Assembly (NCBI GenBank): GCA_035944135.1
Contig: DASZBM010000002.1
Coordinates: 992,001-1,056,000 of the forward strand
Direction of reading: 5' to 3'
DNA: 64,000 nt
Source of the DNA: Acidobacteriaceae bacterium
GTDB taxonomy: Bacteria > Acidobacteriota > Terriglobia > Terriglobales > Acidobacteriaceae
Position numbers and translations under genes: made by a program. Positions 16,063-25,494 of the stretch are shown here, in pieces. The first letter of the stretch is position 1. Each line of letters starts with the position of its first letter. The notes beneath the pieces were generated by a model. It had not been told where the DNA came from. It did not search any database and worked only from the letters and a program-made list of their open reading frames with translations.

Positions 16063-19000
16063 TTAGAAGCTCATCTTCACCGATGCCTGCAGCACGCGTG
16101 GGCCACCTACGCCGTTCACGACGCCGGCGCCACTGGCGAGGACCGAGGTGACCTTGCCGAAGGTACCCGAGGTGATCGCGTTTGATGGGTTCGCAAACTC
16201 CGGGGTATTGGTCATGTTGAATGCATCGAAGCGGGCGTCAACGCTCCAGCTCTCGTGGATTGGGAAGGTTTTGGAGAGGGAAAGATTGTCAGCGAAGTAA
16301 CCCGGTCCGCGAAACTGATTGCGGTTCGTGTTGCCAAGGACGCAAGGGTTGGGATTGGTGCTTGAGTATGGTGTGCAGGTGGGCGGTGTAAACGCCGCGG
16401 GAGTAAACCACGTCGGCGAGCCTGCCACGATGGCGCTGGTGTGGCCGTGAGTCACGTTATAGGTGCCGGTCAGGTTGGCCGTCTGCGTAACGCCTGAAGT
16501 AGCGCTGTTCGCCGTGACAGAGAAGGGCAAGCCCGACACTCCCTGAATAATGGCGGACAATCTCCATCCACCCAGCGTATAAGCGCCAACGCCAGATTTC
16601 ATGTACTTTTGGCCTTTGCCTATTGGAGGTTCGTATGTGATGGTCGACGAAAGATTATTAGTACGGTCGAAATCCAGGACCGAGTAATTCATGTGTGGGT
16701 TCGGAGCCGTGAGGCCATAGAACAAGGCGCCTGTCTGCGCCCCAGTGACATAACCTGACGCCTTGCCCCAAGTGTAGGCCACGGTATAACCGAAGCCACT
16801 ATGGAACCGACGGTTGAACTGTACCTGCAACGATTGGTAGTTCGTCGAAGTGCCGACCATGAACTGCGTCACCGCAGCCGTTTTGCCGAACGCTATCGCC
16901 AGTGGCTCGTAAGAATTACCTTGGCCGTAAATGCTCGGCAGATTGATGTTTTGCTCGATGCTGATGCGCGTGCCGTGATTGGCGACATACGCCAGTTGCA
17001 GTGAGGAGTCATGCGCTAACGCTTGTTGTACTACGGCGTTCCAGGAACTTACGTAGGGATTTTTGAAGTTTAGCGGGATGTACAGGTTCGCTAACCCGAT
17101 CGTTCCGTTCGCGGCAGTTTCGGTCAGCGTGCCGTTGGATCCGAAGGCTGCGGTCGGAGTTGCCGGGACGCCCGTTACGAAGTTGACGACGCCGCCGATA
17201 GGGTTAAGGGCCTGACCGTAGGTCGCGTTATTGTTGTAAAACGTGCTCGTCTTGATGGGGTAGTTGTATGCATACGTGTTGTCAATGAACGGCACATAGC
17301 TGACACCGAACCCGGTGCGAACGACGAGCTTTTCATTGACGCGATACGCGACTCCCAGGCGCGGCGCGAAGTTCTTGTAGTTGCTTTGCATGCCGAGGTT
17401 CGACGGATTTCCGTCCTGACCGGCGACGACGAGCTGATTGTTGTTCGGGTTGTAGTTCACGAAACCGCCCGGCTTGCGAGGTGTGGCGGGTGGGTAGAGT
17501 TCCCAGCGAAGGCCCAGGTCCAGCGTGAGTTTGGGCGTCGCCTGCCACTTATCCGAGGCGAAGAAGAACAGCCACGTCTGGCGGTATGCGGGAAACGTGC
17601 TGTTGGTGTCCTGGCCTACCTGGAAGGGAACGTCGAAAAGCACCGTTGCATAGTCATTGGCCTGGCCGGTGGCGCCGCCATTGAACGAGGGCGCACCCGG
17701 AGCGGAAGTGGCGTTCTCATTGAAGTAGAAATTGCCAGCGGCCGCGTTATTGTTGCCCTGCAATAAGTCGTCGCGGATACGGCGTATGTCCGCGCCAAAT
17801 TTCATCTGGTGATTGCCGATGATCTTTGTCCAGTTATTGGCGAAGTCAATGTTGGATTCCGCGCGTAGCCAAGGCAGTGAGGCGGAGTATCCGATCAGGG
17901 GGTTGGCGAAGTTGGGTACATTGAACGCTATCTGACCACTGGTTGTTAGCGTGTTGTTCGTGCCGTTCGGACCGTTGCCAGGGATACCGAGTGTGCGCGC
18001 ATCGTTCGCACCGTAGTCCGTCTGCGTCGCGAAATTGCGTAGATGAGCGACACCGGCACGAGCTTCCGTGAACAAAGTCGGCGAGAAGATGTGATCGTAG
18101 TTGACGCCGGTGCTGTACGCGTTTTCAATACCGGTCGCCTCAAAGCCGCCGCCGGCCGGGCCACCGAGGAACGCGCCGAAGAGCGGCGCCTGGAAGGTGT
18201 TGATGTGCTGGTGGCTAAAACGGCCGCTCAGGTGATCCTTGCTGGTGATGTTGTAGTCAGACTTGATGTCGTAGCTCCACATATCCTTGTGGAAAGGCAG
18301 GTTGGCGGAAAAGTTGTTACCGGTGGCCCCGTTCAGATACGCGGCTGAATTGAGATTGGTTTTGGGATTGCGCGCCAAGGCATCGATGGCCTGAAACACC
18401 TTTAGCGCAATAGGACTGATGCCGGGGTTCGATAATGGAATCAGGTTGCCTGCAAACGCGGTGCGCCCTACACCGCAGTTCGTTGGATTCGATCCGCCTT
18501 GGCAGTCGACGGTGTCACCGGTGTTCGGGTCATAAACCTGGCCTTTGTAGCCGGCCAGACTGAGCACATTATTGCTCACGTTGTAATAGGGAACGGTCGT
18601 GGTGGTGTTCGCTTCTTCGTGGTCAGAGACGCGCAGAAGATCGCCGAAGATGAACAGCTTGTTCTTGAGGATTGGACCGCCGAGACTACCGCCCGTGTAG
18701 TTGTATACGAGACGCCCGTTGGGGCCGGTCTGAAAGTACGAGCGCGCATTCACACCGTTGTTTTCCATGTTTTGGAAAACGTTGCCGTGCCAGTTGTTCG
18801 TTCCCGATTTCAACGTCACATTCACGACCGTGCCCACGGCGCGTCCGAACTCGGCTTCGAAGTTGTTGGTCGTGATATCGACGTTCTGGATAGCGTTGGC
18901 AGGCGGCACCAGGATGATATGGATTCCGGTGCGCTGATCGTCGTCGATGCCTTCAATCTGGTAGAGGTTCACGTAGGACGACTGCCCATTTGCGTTCGTA

Positions 19001-19560
19001 GAAAGATCGTTGTTCGCGTTGTAAAACTGCGAGTTGTTGAACACGATAGGCGCCATGCCTGGCACGGTATTCAGCAGTGATTGAAAGCTATTGCCGCTGC
19101 TGAGCGGGAGATTGCTGATCTGATGCTGCTCGATCGTGGTCGAAATGTCGGCTCGATCGGTCTGCAGAGCGGGAGGCGCGGTGGTGACGGTGATCTCCTC
19201 GGAAGTGCTGCCGTTCGCCAGAATCGCGTCAACGCGTTGGGTAGTGTTGGTCAGCACGGCGATATTGTCGTAGGCCTCTTTCTTGAATCCCTGCGCGGTG
19301 ATAACCACGCTGTAAGTTCCGGGCTCCAGGTCAGGCTCAGTGAAGTTGCCGCTCTCATTCGTGGTTGTGTTATGCGAGACGTTTTGACCAGTGAGACTAA
19401 TTACGACGGTGGCGTTGGGTACCACGGCTCCGGTGGCGTCGGTAACTGTGCCGACGATAGTCCCTGTGACTGCCTGTGCCAATGCTCGCGGCGCAGCGGC
19501 CAGCACACACAGCGCGAGCGGTAGAACGGCGAGTGTCCTTCGGATGGACTTGAAGTGCAT
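16063..19560 (-). CDS. TonB-dependent receptor with carboxypeptidase-regulatory-like domain (Oar-like)
   Basis: This 1165-residue outer-membrane protein begins with a signal peptide ending ALAQ. A carboxypeptidase-regulatory-like beta-sandwich follows at about residues 30-115 (GTIVGTVTDATGAVVPNATVVI), then a plug region with FEAEFGRAVGTVVNVTLKSGTNNWHG at about 240-265. A long beta-barrel ends in the aromatic C-terminus QASVKMSF, as expected for barrel insertion. Acidobacteria have many such receptors, thought to import large or complex nutrients. The start has AAGGAG nine bases upstream. The gene is monocistronic with its own terminator. The substrate is unknown. The nearest sugar genes are separated from it by a 626-bp gap. 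Confidence 0.9.
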   Translation of the reverse strand: MHFKSIRRTLAVLPLALCVLAAAPRALAQAVTGTIVGTVTDATGAVVPNATVVISLTGQNVSHNTTTNESGNFTEPDLEPGTYSVVITAQGFKKEAYDNIAVLTNTTQRVDAILANGSTSEEITVTTAPPALQTDRADISTTIEQHQISNLPLSSGNSFQSLLNTVPGMAPIVFNNSQFYNANNDLSTNANGQSSYVNLYQIEGIDDDQRTGIHIILVPPANAIQNVDITTNNFEAEFGRAVGTVVNVTLKSGTNNWHGNVFQNMENNGVNARSYFQTGPNGRLVYNYTGGSLGGPILKNKLFIFGDLLRVSDHEEANTTTTVPYYNVSNNVLSLAGYKGQVYDPNTGDTVDCQGGSNPTNCGVGRTAFAGNLIPLSNPGISPIALKVFQAIDALARNPKTNLNSAAYLNGATGNNFSANLPFHKDMWSYDIKSDYNITSKDHLSGRFSHQHINTFQAPLFGAFLGGPAGGGFEATGIENAYSTGVNYDHIFSPTLFTEARAGVAHLRNFATQTDYGANDARTLGIPGNGPNGTNNTLTTSGQIAFNVPNFANPLIGYSASLPWLRAESNIDFANNWTKIIGNHQMKFGADIRRIRDDLLQGNNNAAAGNFYFNENATSAPGAPSFNGGATGQANDYATVLFDVPFQVGQDTNSTFPAYRQTWLFFFASDKWQATPKLTLDLGLRWELYPPATPRKPGGFVNYNPNNNQLVVAGQDGNPSNLGMQSNYKNFAPRLGVAYRVNEKLVVRTGFGVSYVPFIDNTYAYNYPIKTSTFYNNNATYGQALNPIGGVVNFVTGVPATPTAAFGSNGTLTETAANGTIGLANLYIPLNFKNPYVSSWNAVVQQALAHDSSLQLAYVANHGTRISIEQNINLPSIYGQGNSYEPLAIAFGKTAAVTQFMVGTSTNYQSLQVQFNRRFHSGFGYTVAYTWGKASGYVTGAQTGALFYGLTAPNPHMNYSVLDFDRTNNLSSTITYEPPIGKGQKYMKSGVGAYTLGGWRLSAIIQGVSGLPFSVTANSATSGVTQTANLTGTYNVTHGHTSAIVAGSPTWFTPAAFTPPTCTPYSSTNPNPCVLGNTNRNQFRGPGYFADNLSLSKTFPIHESWSVDARFDAFNMTNTPEFANPSNAITSGTFGKVTSVLASGAGVVNGVGGPRVLQASVKMSF

Positions 19561-20186
19561 TACGGTGGTCTCCTTGCGAAACAGATCAGCTGTGAATCGT
19601 AGTTCATTGTGGGTCTGGCGGAAGTTGAGGGTATCTCAGACCTTTGCTCTCAGCCCTTCTCGTAGTTCTGCGTGTCATCGAAACGCGCTCCCGAGAAGTT
19701 GAGTCTTTCTACGAAGGATTTATCTCCACATACGAAAAGCCGCCCACAGAAGCCAATGCCGATTGGCTACAGTGGGCGGCTCTATCTAATCTCTGCCGCG
19801 AAGTGAAACGTTAGGCTATCGCTCTCTTCGATGTCAACTGGTTTTTTGCGCACGAAGAGCCAGTTGGCTGCACCCCTTCTGGCTGCGAAGGCCGTTCAGC
19901 GTTTCGCTTCGCTTCCCTTAAGCCTAAGGGGCATCCGATCACGCGACACAGCCAGGTGAGTAGCGTGAAGGAATTACTTGCCAGGTTCTTCTTGCCACCA
20001 ACTCCCAGCACGATTTGAAGATTGCGGCGTTCCGATCCTTAGGTCCAGAACAGCAAAGATGTTCATCTTTCTATTAATAAAGACGGGATCAGAAGCTGAA
20101 AGTCTGCTGGGATGGCTTGTCGAGCAGCGCAGCCTCAGCCTTTCGAGATCACCACGGAGTTCCCTTCCTCTTTGATCTGGAAGAAT
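19561..20186. other. 626-bp intergenic region with no supported gene
   Basis: This gap lies between the first TonB receptor and the 716-residue hydrolase-like gene, both on the minus strand. It must hold the receptor promoter near 19600. A short minus-strand open frame at 19811-20011 has no supporting features and an odd composition. The only strong structure is the hairpin at 19738-19781. I see nothing else. Confidence 0.5.
19738..19781 (-). terminator. Long two-part hairpin followed by TTTT on the minus strand
   Basis: A 10-bp outer stem (AGCCGCCCAC / GTGGGCGGCT) encloses, after 3-nt bulges on each side, a 7-bp inner stem (AGCCAAT / ATTGGCT) with loop GCCG. On the minus strand it runs into TTTT, so it may terminate transcripts coming from the hydrolase gene 400 bp upstream. 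It could also be an interspersed repeat. Confidence 0.5.
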
Positions 20187-22337
20187 TCAGACTTCTATGA
20201 GAACAGCAGCCGAACGCGCGGGAATTTGCAGCGCTCCATTCGATGACTTTCCGTCAGGTTGCTCCGGTGTAGCTTCGATGAGGGTGCCCGGGTTCGATAG
20301 GGTCACCTTGGCGGTTAGGGCCGCGTCGGAGCTGAGGTTGATGACGACGACAGCACGCTTACCGTTCTCTGCGAGAAACACCGAGTAACGATGCTGACCG
20401 TCGGAGCTGACCTCCGCGCCTAGATTATCGCGGAAGGCGCCGTCCCAGAGATACGCCTTGTACTTGCGGCGCAGGTCGTCAATCTTCTTGCCGTAAGCCA
20501 TGGTCATTGGAAAATCGTGCAGATGGCCCTTGTAGAGGAAGGGTTCGTACTGGATAACGCAACGGTTGAGCAGGATGTTGTTCAATTGCTCCCGATCGTC
20601 GAATCCGCTGACACCCGCAATCATCAGCGAGTTGCGCGTATCGAGGAACTGGCAGATTGGCGTTGCGCTCACGCCTGCTTCAGAAACGGGAAAGTATTGC
20701 ATGAGCCAGTCCTGCGGTCCCTCACCGGCGAAGAGGAAGTCGGGGCTGATTTTGTCAGCCGCGTCGCGAAGTGAGGCTGAGAGCGGAAGATCGCCAGCAT
20801 AAATATATCCGGGCGGATTGTAGCCGTGCCCTGGCGCAAAGTTGTAGATCGCCCCCGAGTGATGGCAGATTTCATCCCAGAGCCAGCCGGTGGAACCGAG
20901 CGCGAGTATCTTTTGAAATTCTCTTAGTGCGATCGTGCGATAGCGCGGGTCGGCAAAGTCCATCACCGCGCGGCGGCGCGTGTTGATGCCCGCCAACTGC
21001 GTGGGAGTTACGTAGTTGTAGCCACCCTGCTCATAGCGAATGCCGTAGGGATCCTTGGCTTCATATTTGTAGAGCTCCGTCTTGTACCAGTCTGTAGTCA
21101 GATCGGCCCAGTTCAGTTTGCCGAAGAGGATGACGTTGACGCCAAGCGACTGCACCTTCGCGATCGCGTCGTGGAAATCCTGCCAGGTGCCGAGATTCGG
21201 GTCGGTGTCCTGCGAAGGATCGTCGCGGTCCTGGCCTCCGATATTCCATCCGATGAGCTGCACTGCCTTTACGCCGTACTTCGCATACTCCTCCCCGTAC
21301 TCCACAAATTTCTTGTAGGAGATGGTGTAGTCCTCTTCCGGCGTATTCATGCGCAGCATGGTCCAGGAGTGCACATCCTGCGCCCATGCCGGGAGGTGCG
21401 GCTTTTTGAACCATGTGTCGCGCCACTGGCGATAGACGTCAACTGCCGCGTGCCAGTCGCCCTTGTAGCCGCGGACGACAATCGGCGCAAGCGTTTTGCT
21501 TGAGTTGGGTTGGACATACGCGAAGTGACAGGTGCGGAACTCCAGATGTACGGGAAAGCCCGAGAACTCATCAGTCTTGGGCACCAATGCCCCGTGCACT
21601 ACACCTGGATGTTGCTCAAATGTGTATTCCAGGTAGTAAGGCAGCGTGGGATCGGACATCTCAAAATAGAGACCCTCGGTGGGTGCCTGGATGAGGCAGA
21701 ACAGGCTGCGATTGGCACCGAACGTCTTGGTTGGAACGTCGACACCCCAATAACCCTTGGCATTGCCGAAGTTCGGATACAGCTCGTCGTTCCCGAGATT
21801 CCCGTACCACATGGTTCGCGCCGCAATAGAGGAGTCGCGAGCAGGCGGATTCAGGTCGCCGAAGTAAGGGAAATCGATCGTTTCGATCGGGTGAGGCGAT
21901 TTGTTCTCGACGGTGGCGTCGAAACTCAATTTGCCCCCCTTTAACGTAACCGTTGCAGCAAAGTTGATGGGCAGGACACCGCCGTGTTCGCTCGCAAGCT
22001 CATTCCAGACGATCCGCACCTGATCGTCTGAAATTTTCCTGACGCTGACTGGGCGCTGCTTCTGACCGAGAACGAAATTCGCGCGGCGGCCGGGTACCGG
22101 GACCAGCATCCGAAACGATACGCCAAGCGCGGGACGTCGCTGGACTATCCAATTCGTTGGCTTGTGCTCCATGCGCGTGAGCGCTCCGGACCCAGGATCG
22201 AACGCGACCATGAACACGTCGTCCTGCAGAATGACTTCGCCTGAGGCGTTAGCAGCAGCCTCGGCGCTCATATCGATGTCAGCCAGTGCGGCCAATGCCG
22301 TAAAGCCGGCAAGTTTATTGAAGGTGCGTCTATTCAT
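20187..22337 (-). CDS. Secreted glycoside-hydrolase-like protein (Tat signal)
   Basis: This 716-residue protein begins with MNRRTFNKLAGFTALAALA, a twin-arginine-type export signal. An N-terminal beta-sandwich (about 30-310) precedes a TIM-barrel-like region from about 320, with WTMLRMN, VKAVQLIGWNIGG, GSTGWLWDEICHH and LFAGEGPQDW. A C-terminal beta domain follows. The layout resembles alpha-galactosidase/GH36- or DUF6259-like hydrolases. The Asp in LWDEI and the Glu in GEGPQ are candidate catalytic residues, but I cannot prove this. It is divergent from the RhaT-type sugar operon, so it may release the sugar that operon consumes. A -10-like TACTAT lies 15 bp before the start. Confidence 0.7.
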   Translation of the reverse strand: MNRRTFNKLAGFTALAALADIDMSAEAAANASGEVILQDDVFMVAFDPGSGALTRMEHKPTNWIVQRRPALGVSFRMLVPVPGRRANFVLGQKQRPVSVRKISDDQVRIVWNELASEHGGVLPINFAATVTLKGGKLSFDATVENKSPHPIETIDFPYFGDLNPPARDSSIAARTMWYGNLGNDELYPNFGNAKGYWGVDVPTKTFGANRSLFCLIQAPTEGLYFEMSDPTLPYYLEYTFEQHPGVVHGALVPKTDEFSGFPVHLEFRTCHFAYVQPNSSKTLAPIVVRGYKGDWHAAVDVYRQWRDTWFKKPHLPAWAQDVHSWTMLRMNTPEEDYTISYKKFVEYGEEYAKYGVKAVQLIGWNIGGQDRDDPSQDTDPNLGTWQDFHDAIAKVQSLGVNVILFGKLNWADLTTDWYKTELYKYEAKDPYGIRYEQGGYNYVTPTQLAGINTRRRAVMDFADPRYRTIALREFQKILALGSTGWLWDEICHHSGAIYNFAPGHGYNPPGYIYAGDLPLSASLRDAADKISPDFLFAGEGPQDWLMQYFPVSEAGVSATPICQFLDTRNSLMIAGVSGFDDREQLNNILLNRCVIQYEPFLYKGHLHDFPMTMAYGKKIDDLRRKYKAYLWDGAFRDNLGAEVSSDGQHRYSVFLAENGKRAVVVINLSSDAALTAKVTLSNPGTLIEATPEQPDGKSSNGALQIPARSAAVLIEV

Positions 22338-22445
22338 AGTTTGCCTAGAGGGATAGTATGGGGTCGAACTGGGGACCGGTATCTCATTTGGGAAACCGAT
22401 CTGATGCTGAGAGTATAGATTGCTCGATTGATGTTCGTAATTCTG

Positions 22446-22463
22446 GTCTGTATGATATCAGAC
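22446..22463. promoter_or_regulatory. Candidate GntR operator in the divergent sugar promoter region
   Basis: GTCTG and CAGAC form an inverted repeat with an 8-bp centre (TATGATAT). With flanking bases it extends to TGGTCTG/CAGACAA, six of seven symmetric positions. A second palindrome, TGATATCA, overlaps it. Size and symmetry suit an FCD-type GntR regulator such as the one encoded at 27.5-28.3 kb. This is inference. Confidence 0.35.
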
Positions 22464-22518
22464 AACTGGCAATCAAAATTAGCTGAGTTCCCGATTTTTC
22501 AACGAGGTCCACATCATT

Positions 22519-23544
22519 TTGCAACCCTCCGCGCACCCGGTACTGGGATTCGTGACCGTCGCTTTCAGCGGCATGATGACGGCCAGTTTCGCCGCGCCGA
22601 TGAAGCTCTCGCGTCGCTGGTCATGGGAAAACACTTGGCTTGTCTATGCAACGCTGGCGCTGGTGCTGATTCCAGGCGCGCTCATCGTTTGGAGCATCCC
22701 GCACCCCCTAACGTTCTACACATCCCTTTCGCCGCGGCAACTGCTTCTGCCCTTGCTCTTTGGTTTCGGCTGGGGGATCGCGCAAGTGACCTTCGGTCTC
22801 TCCATCGTTCGTGTAGGTATGGCCATGGCCTTCGCGATTGTGATCGGGCTCAGTTCCCTCCTGGGCAGCGCTATCCCTCTCGCGGTCTTTCATCCCGAAG
22901 ATCTACTCGGCAGGGTCGGCATCGCGCTCTTCGTGAGCGCGATCCTGCTAGCCGTCGGTCTCGTTCTGTTCGCAAAAGCTGGCCGTGAGCGCGAACTTCT
23001 TTCTGGAAACAAATCGACGGCAAAGCAGGCGTTTCGCCTGGGTATCCTGCTATGCATCTTTACGGGATGTTTCGGCTCCATGATCAACATGGGCTTCGTT
23101 TTCGGCAGCGGCATCGCGCAACAGGCAACCGCCAACGGCGTTTCGCCGCAGAAGGCGACGCTCGCGGTCTGGTTTGTGGTGCTGGGCGCCGGATACATTC
23201 CAAATCTGTTTTTCACTCTCTATCTGCTGAAGAAGAACGGCACGTGGAACCGCTTTGTTCAGTCTTCGGGGCGTGAGATGCTACTCGCGCTTGCGGCAGC
23301 GGTGCTGTGGCTCTTTGGCATGCTGGGGTACGGCGTGGGCGCTAGCATAATGGGAAAATTCGGGAATTCTATCGGCTTCGCCGTGTGCATGGCTGCGCTG
23401 TTACTGTGGTCGAGCGCGCTTGGCGAAATGACTGGCGAATGGCGTGCGGCGCCTCCTTCCACGTTGCGGTGCATGCGAATCGGCCTGGGATTCATCATGC
23501 TTGCGGTCATCACCCTGGGTTTCGGAAGTCTATTTCGCTCGTAA
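22519..23544 (+). CDS. L-rhamnose/proton symporter (RhaT) family transporter
   Basis: This 341-residue inner-membrane protein with about ten hydrophobic helices has the length and layout of RhaT, which imports L-rhamnose with H+. RhaT-like landmarks are WSWENTWLVYA, LLFGFGWGIAQVTFGLSIVRVGMAMAFAIVIG and GCFGSMINMGFVFG. The TTG start at 22519 has a GAGG about eleven bases upstream; the next ATG, at 22573, would remove the first helix. It is the first gene of a five-gene run with a dehydratase, a lactonase, a dehydrogenase and an FAH-fold protein. A 6-deoxy-hexose such as L-rhamnose or L-fucose is therefore a reasonable substrate, but it is not proven. Confidence 0.85.
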   Translation: MQPSAHPVLGFVTVAFSGMMTASFAAPMKLSRRWSWENTWLVYATLALVLIPGALIVWSIPHPLTFYTSLSPRQLLLPLLFGFGWGIAQVTFGLSIVRVGMAMAFAIVIGLSSLLGSAIPLAVFHPEDLLGRVGIALFVSAILLAVGLVLFAKAGRERELLSGNKSTAKQAFRLGILLCIFTGCFGSMINMGFVFGSGIAQQATANGVSPQKATLAVWFVVLGAGYIPNLFFTLYLLKKNGTWNRFVQSSGREMLLALAAAVLWLFGMLGYGVGASIMGKFGNSIGFAVCMAALLLWSSALGEMTGEWRAAPPSTLRCMRIGLGFIMLAVITLGFGSLFRS

Positions 23545-23563
23545 CGATACTTTGAGGAGATTC

Positions 23564-24655
23564 ATGCGAATCAGGAAGGTATCTTCCGAACTATATCGAA
23601 TCCCCGTTCATCGCGAGATGCACGACGCCATTCGTCACTTCAGCCATATGGACGTAGTATTCGCCCACGTAGAAACCGACGAAGGCCTTGTGGGGAGCGG
23701 CTTCACCTACAGCATCATTCCACACGGCGCACGGGAGATTTGTTCGGTCATCAATAACAGCTTCGACGAACTGCTTAAGGGCATGGACCCTCGCGACCAT
23801 GAGCGCGTGTGGAACAAGATGTGGCGAAGTGTGGACTGGGTGGGACGCGGCGGCATTGCGGTACTGGCGGTTGCTGCGGTAGACATCGCAATTTGGGACT
23901 TGAAGACGAGGCTGGCCGGCATGTCGTTGCATCGCCTGCTTGGCGGCGCGAAAGATCGCATTCCGGTCTACAACACGGACGGAGGTTGGTTGAATCACAC
24001 GATCGACCAACTTGTCGAAGAGACTAAGAAAATTGTCGCTGCCGGCTTCCGTGGGACGAAGATCAAGGTTGGCAAAGACGATCCGGCCGAGGATGCGGAG
24101 CGCATCGCTGCAGTACGCGAGGTGCTCGGGCCTCATCGCAACCTGATGGTCGATGCGAATGAGCGCTTCACAGCCGCCGAGGCCACCAAACGGGCACGCA
24201 TGTGGGAGCCGTACAACCTCTTTTGGTTTGAGGAGCCGCTGCCGGCGGAGGACATTCTGGGCCACGCGACTGTACGTGCGCACACGTCTATCCCCATCGC
24301 GATCGGCGAGTCGCTATTCTCGCGTTTTCAGTTCCGCGACTACGTGGTGAGCGGCGGTGCTTCCATCCTGCAGGCGGACGTCTGCCGCTGCGGTGGCATT
24401 ACCGAGTGGCTCAAAATTGCGCACATGGCGGACTGCCACAACATGCAGATTAGCCCGCATTTTGTAATGGAGTTGCATCTCCCGCTGGTCGCGGCGATCC
24501 AGAACGGCCTGTTCGTCGAATACATCCCATCGCTCGATCCAATTCTCACCGAACCGCTAAAACTCCAGGATGGATACTTTCATGTCGGCGATACGCCGGG
24601 CCTCGGCGTGAACATTGACTGGGAGAAGCTGAAGAAGTACGGAGTTGCATTGTGA
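23564..24655 (+). CDS. Sugar-acid dehydratase, mandelate racemase-type enolase superfamily
   Basis: This 363-residue cytosolic enzyme has a complete mandelate-racemase-subgroup active site: Lys166 and Lys168 (TKIKVGK), metal ligands Asp197, Glu223 and Glu249, and the Asp272/His299 dyad (ADVCRCGG, ISPHFVMELH). The spacings equal those of mandelate racemase, shifted by two residues. Members with this site dehydrate sugar acids such as fuconate, rhamnonate or galactonate to 2-keto-3-deoxy acids. The ATG at 23564 has GAGGAG four bases upstream, so the longer in-frame extension is rejected. The gene lies 20 bp after the transporter and overlaps the lactonase start (GTGA). Confidence 0.92.
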   Translation: MRIRKVSSELYRIPVHREMHDAIRHFSHMDVVFAHVETDEGLVGSGFTYSIIPHGAREICSVINNSFDELLKGMDPRDHERVWNKMWRSVDWVGRGGIAVLAVAAVDIAIWDLKTRLAGMSLHRLLGGAKDRIPVYNTDGGWLNHTIDQLVEETKKIVAAGFRGTKIKVGKDDPAEDAERIAAVREVLGPHRNLMVDANERFTAAEATKRARMWEPYNLFWFEEPLPAEDILGHATVRAHTSIPIAIGESLFSRFQFRDYVVSGGASILQADVCRCGGITEWLKIAHMADCHNMQISPHFVMELHLPLVAAIQNGLFVEYIPSLDPILTEPLKLQDGYFHVGDTPGLGVNIDWEKLKKYGVAL

Positions 24656-25485
24656 GAATCGACGGTCATCAGCATTTTTGGCGCGCTTCCCGCGGCGATT
24701 ATCACTGGATGAGCGAGAGCGTGGGCATCCTGTGCCGCGACTATATGCCGGAAGACCTGCAGCCTATCCTCGCGCGCCATCGCATCGATCGCACCGTGCT
24801 CGTGCAGGCTGCTCAGACAGTGGCGGAGACAGACTTCCTGCTTGAGCTTGCCGCACAGCATGAATTTATTGCCGGCGTTGTCGGCTGGCTGGATATGGAT
24901 AGCCCAGAGTTCGCGCAACAGTTCGCGCGCTACCGCAAGAACCCGAAGTTCATAGGTCTGCGGCCGATGCTGCAGGACCTCCCCGAGTCGAATTGGATCT
25001 TGCGGCCTCAGGTTCTCCGATCCCTGCAGATCGTGGCGGACGACGATTTTCCATTTGAGTTTCTCACCTACACCCGGCACTTGCCGTTTGTACTCGATGC
25101 TTTGGATAAGGTTCCTTTGCGGCGCGCAGTGATCGATCACATTTCGAAGCCGGAGATCGCAAAGCGCGTGATGGAACCTTGGCGATCTCTGATGGCGGAG
25201 CTCGCCGATAGGGGGCTCTATTGCAAGCTCTCCGGCATGGCAACAGAAGATGACCACGACAACTGGTCGGCACAGTCGTTACAGCCGTACATTCAGCACT
25301 CGGTGGACTGCTTCGGTTGGGACCGCATCATCTTCGGCAGCGACTGGCCGGTTTGTCTTCTTGCGGGGAGCTACGATGACGTCGTCGCAGCGTTGAAGGC
25401 CGCTCTGGCAAACCGGATGGATGACGACACGGAGCGCAAACTCTTTGGTGAGAATGCAAGAAAGTTCTACAAATTGACCGTTTGA
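24652..25485 (+). CDS. Amidohydrolase-fold sugar lactonase (L-fuconolactonase-like)
   Basis: This 277-residue TIM-barrel amidohydrolase belongs to the COG3618 group. Motifs are DGHQHFW at residues 4-10 on strand 1, VLVQAAQTVAETDFLL, DHISKP near residue 161 and FGSDWPVC near 228-235. Family members hydrolyse fuconolactone, rhamnonolactone or 2-pyrone-4,6-dicarboxylate. Next to a sugar-acid dehydratase, an aldonolactone is the likely substrate. The GTG start overlaps the TGA of the dehydratase, so translation is coupled. The next gene starts 9 bp after the stop. Confidence 0.88.
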   Translation: MRIDGHQHFWRASRGDYHWMSESVGILCRDYMPEDLQPILARHRIDRTVLVQAAQTVAETDFLLELAAQHEFIAGVVGWLDMDSPEFAQQFARYRKNPKFIGLRPMLQDLPESNWILRPQVLRSLQIVADDDFPFEFLTYTRHLPFVLDALDKVPLRRAVIDHISKPEIAKRVMEPWRSLMAELADRGLYCKLSGMATEDDHDNWSAQSLQPYIQHSVDCFGWDRIIFGSDWPVCLLAGSYDDVVAALKAALANRMDDDTERKLFGENARKFYKLTV

Positions 25486-25494
25486 GAAAATGGC

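Noticed and set aside
19811-20011. 66-codon minus-strand frame near the nested hairpin
   Set aside because: No signal, domain or start site; composition looks non-coding, though it may lie in a repeat.
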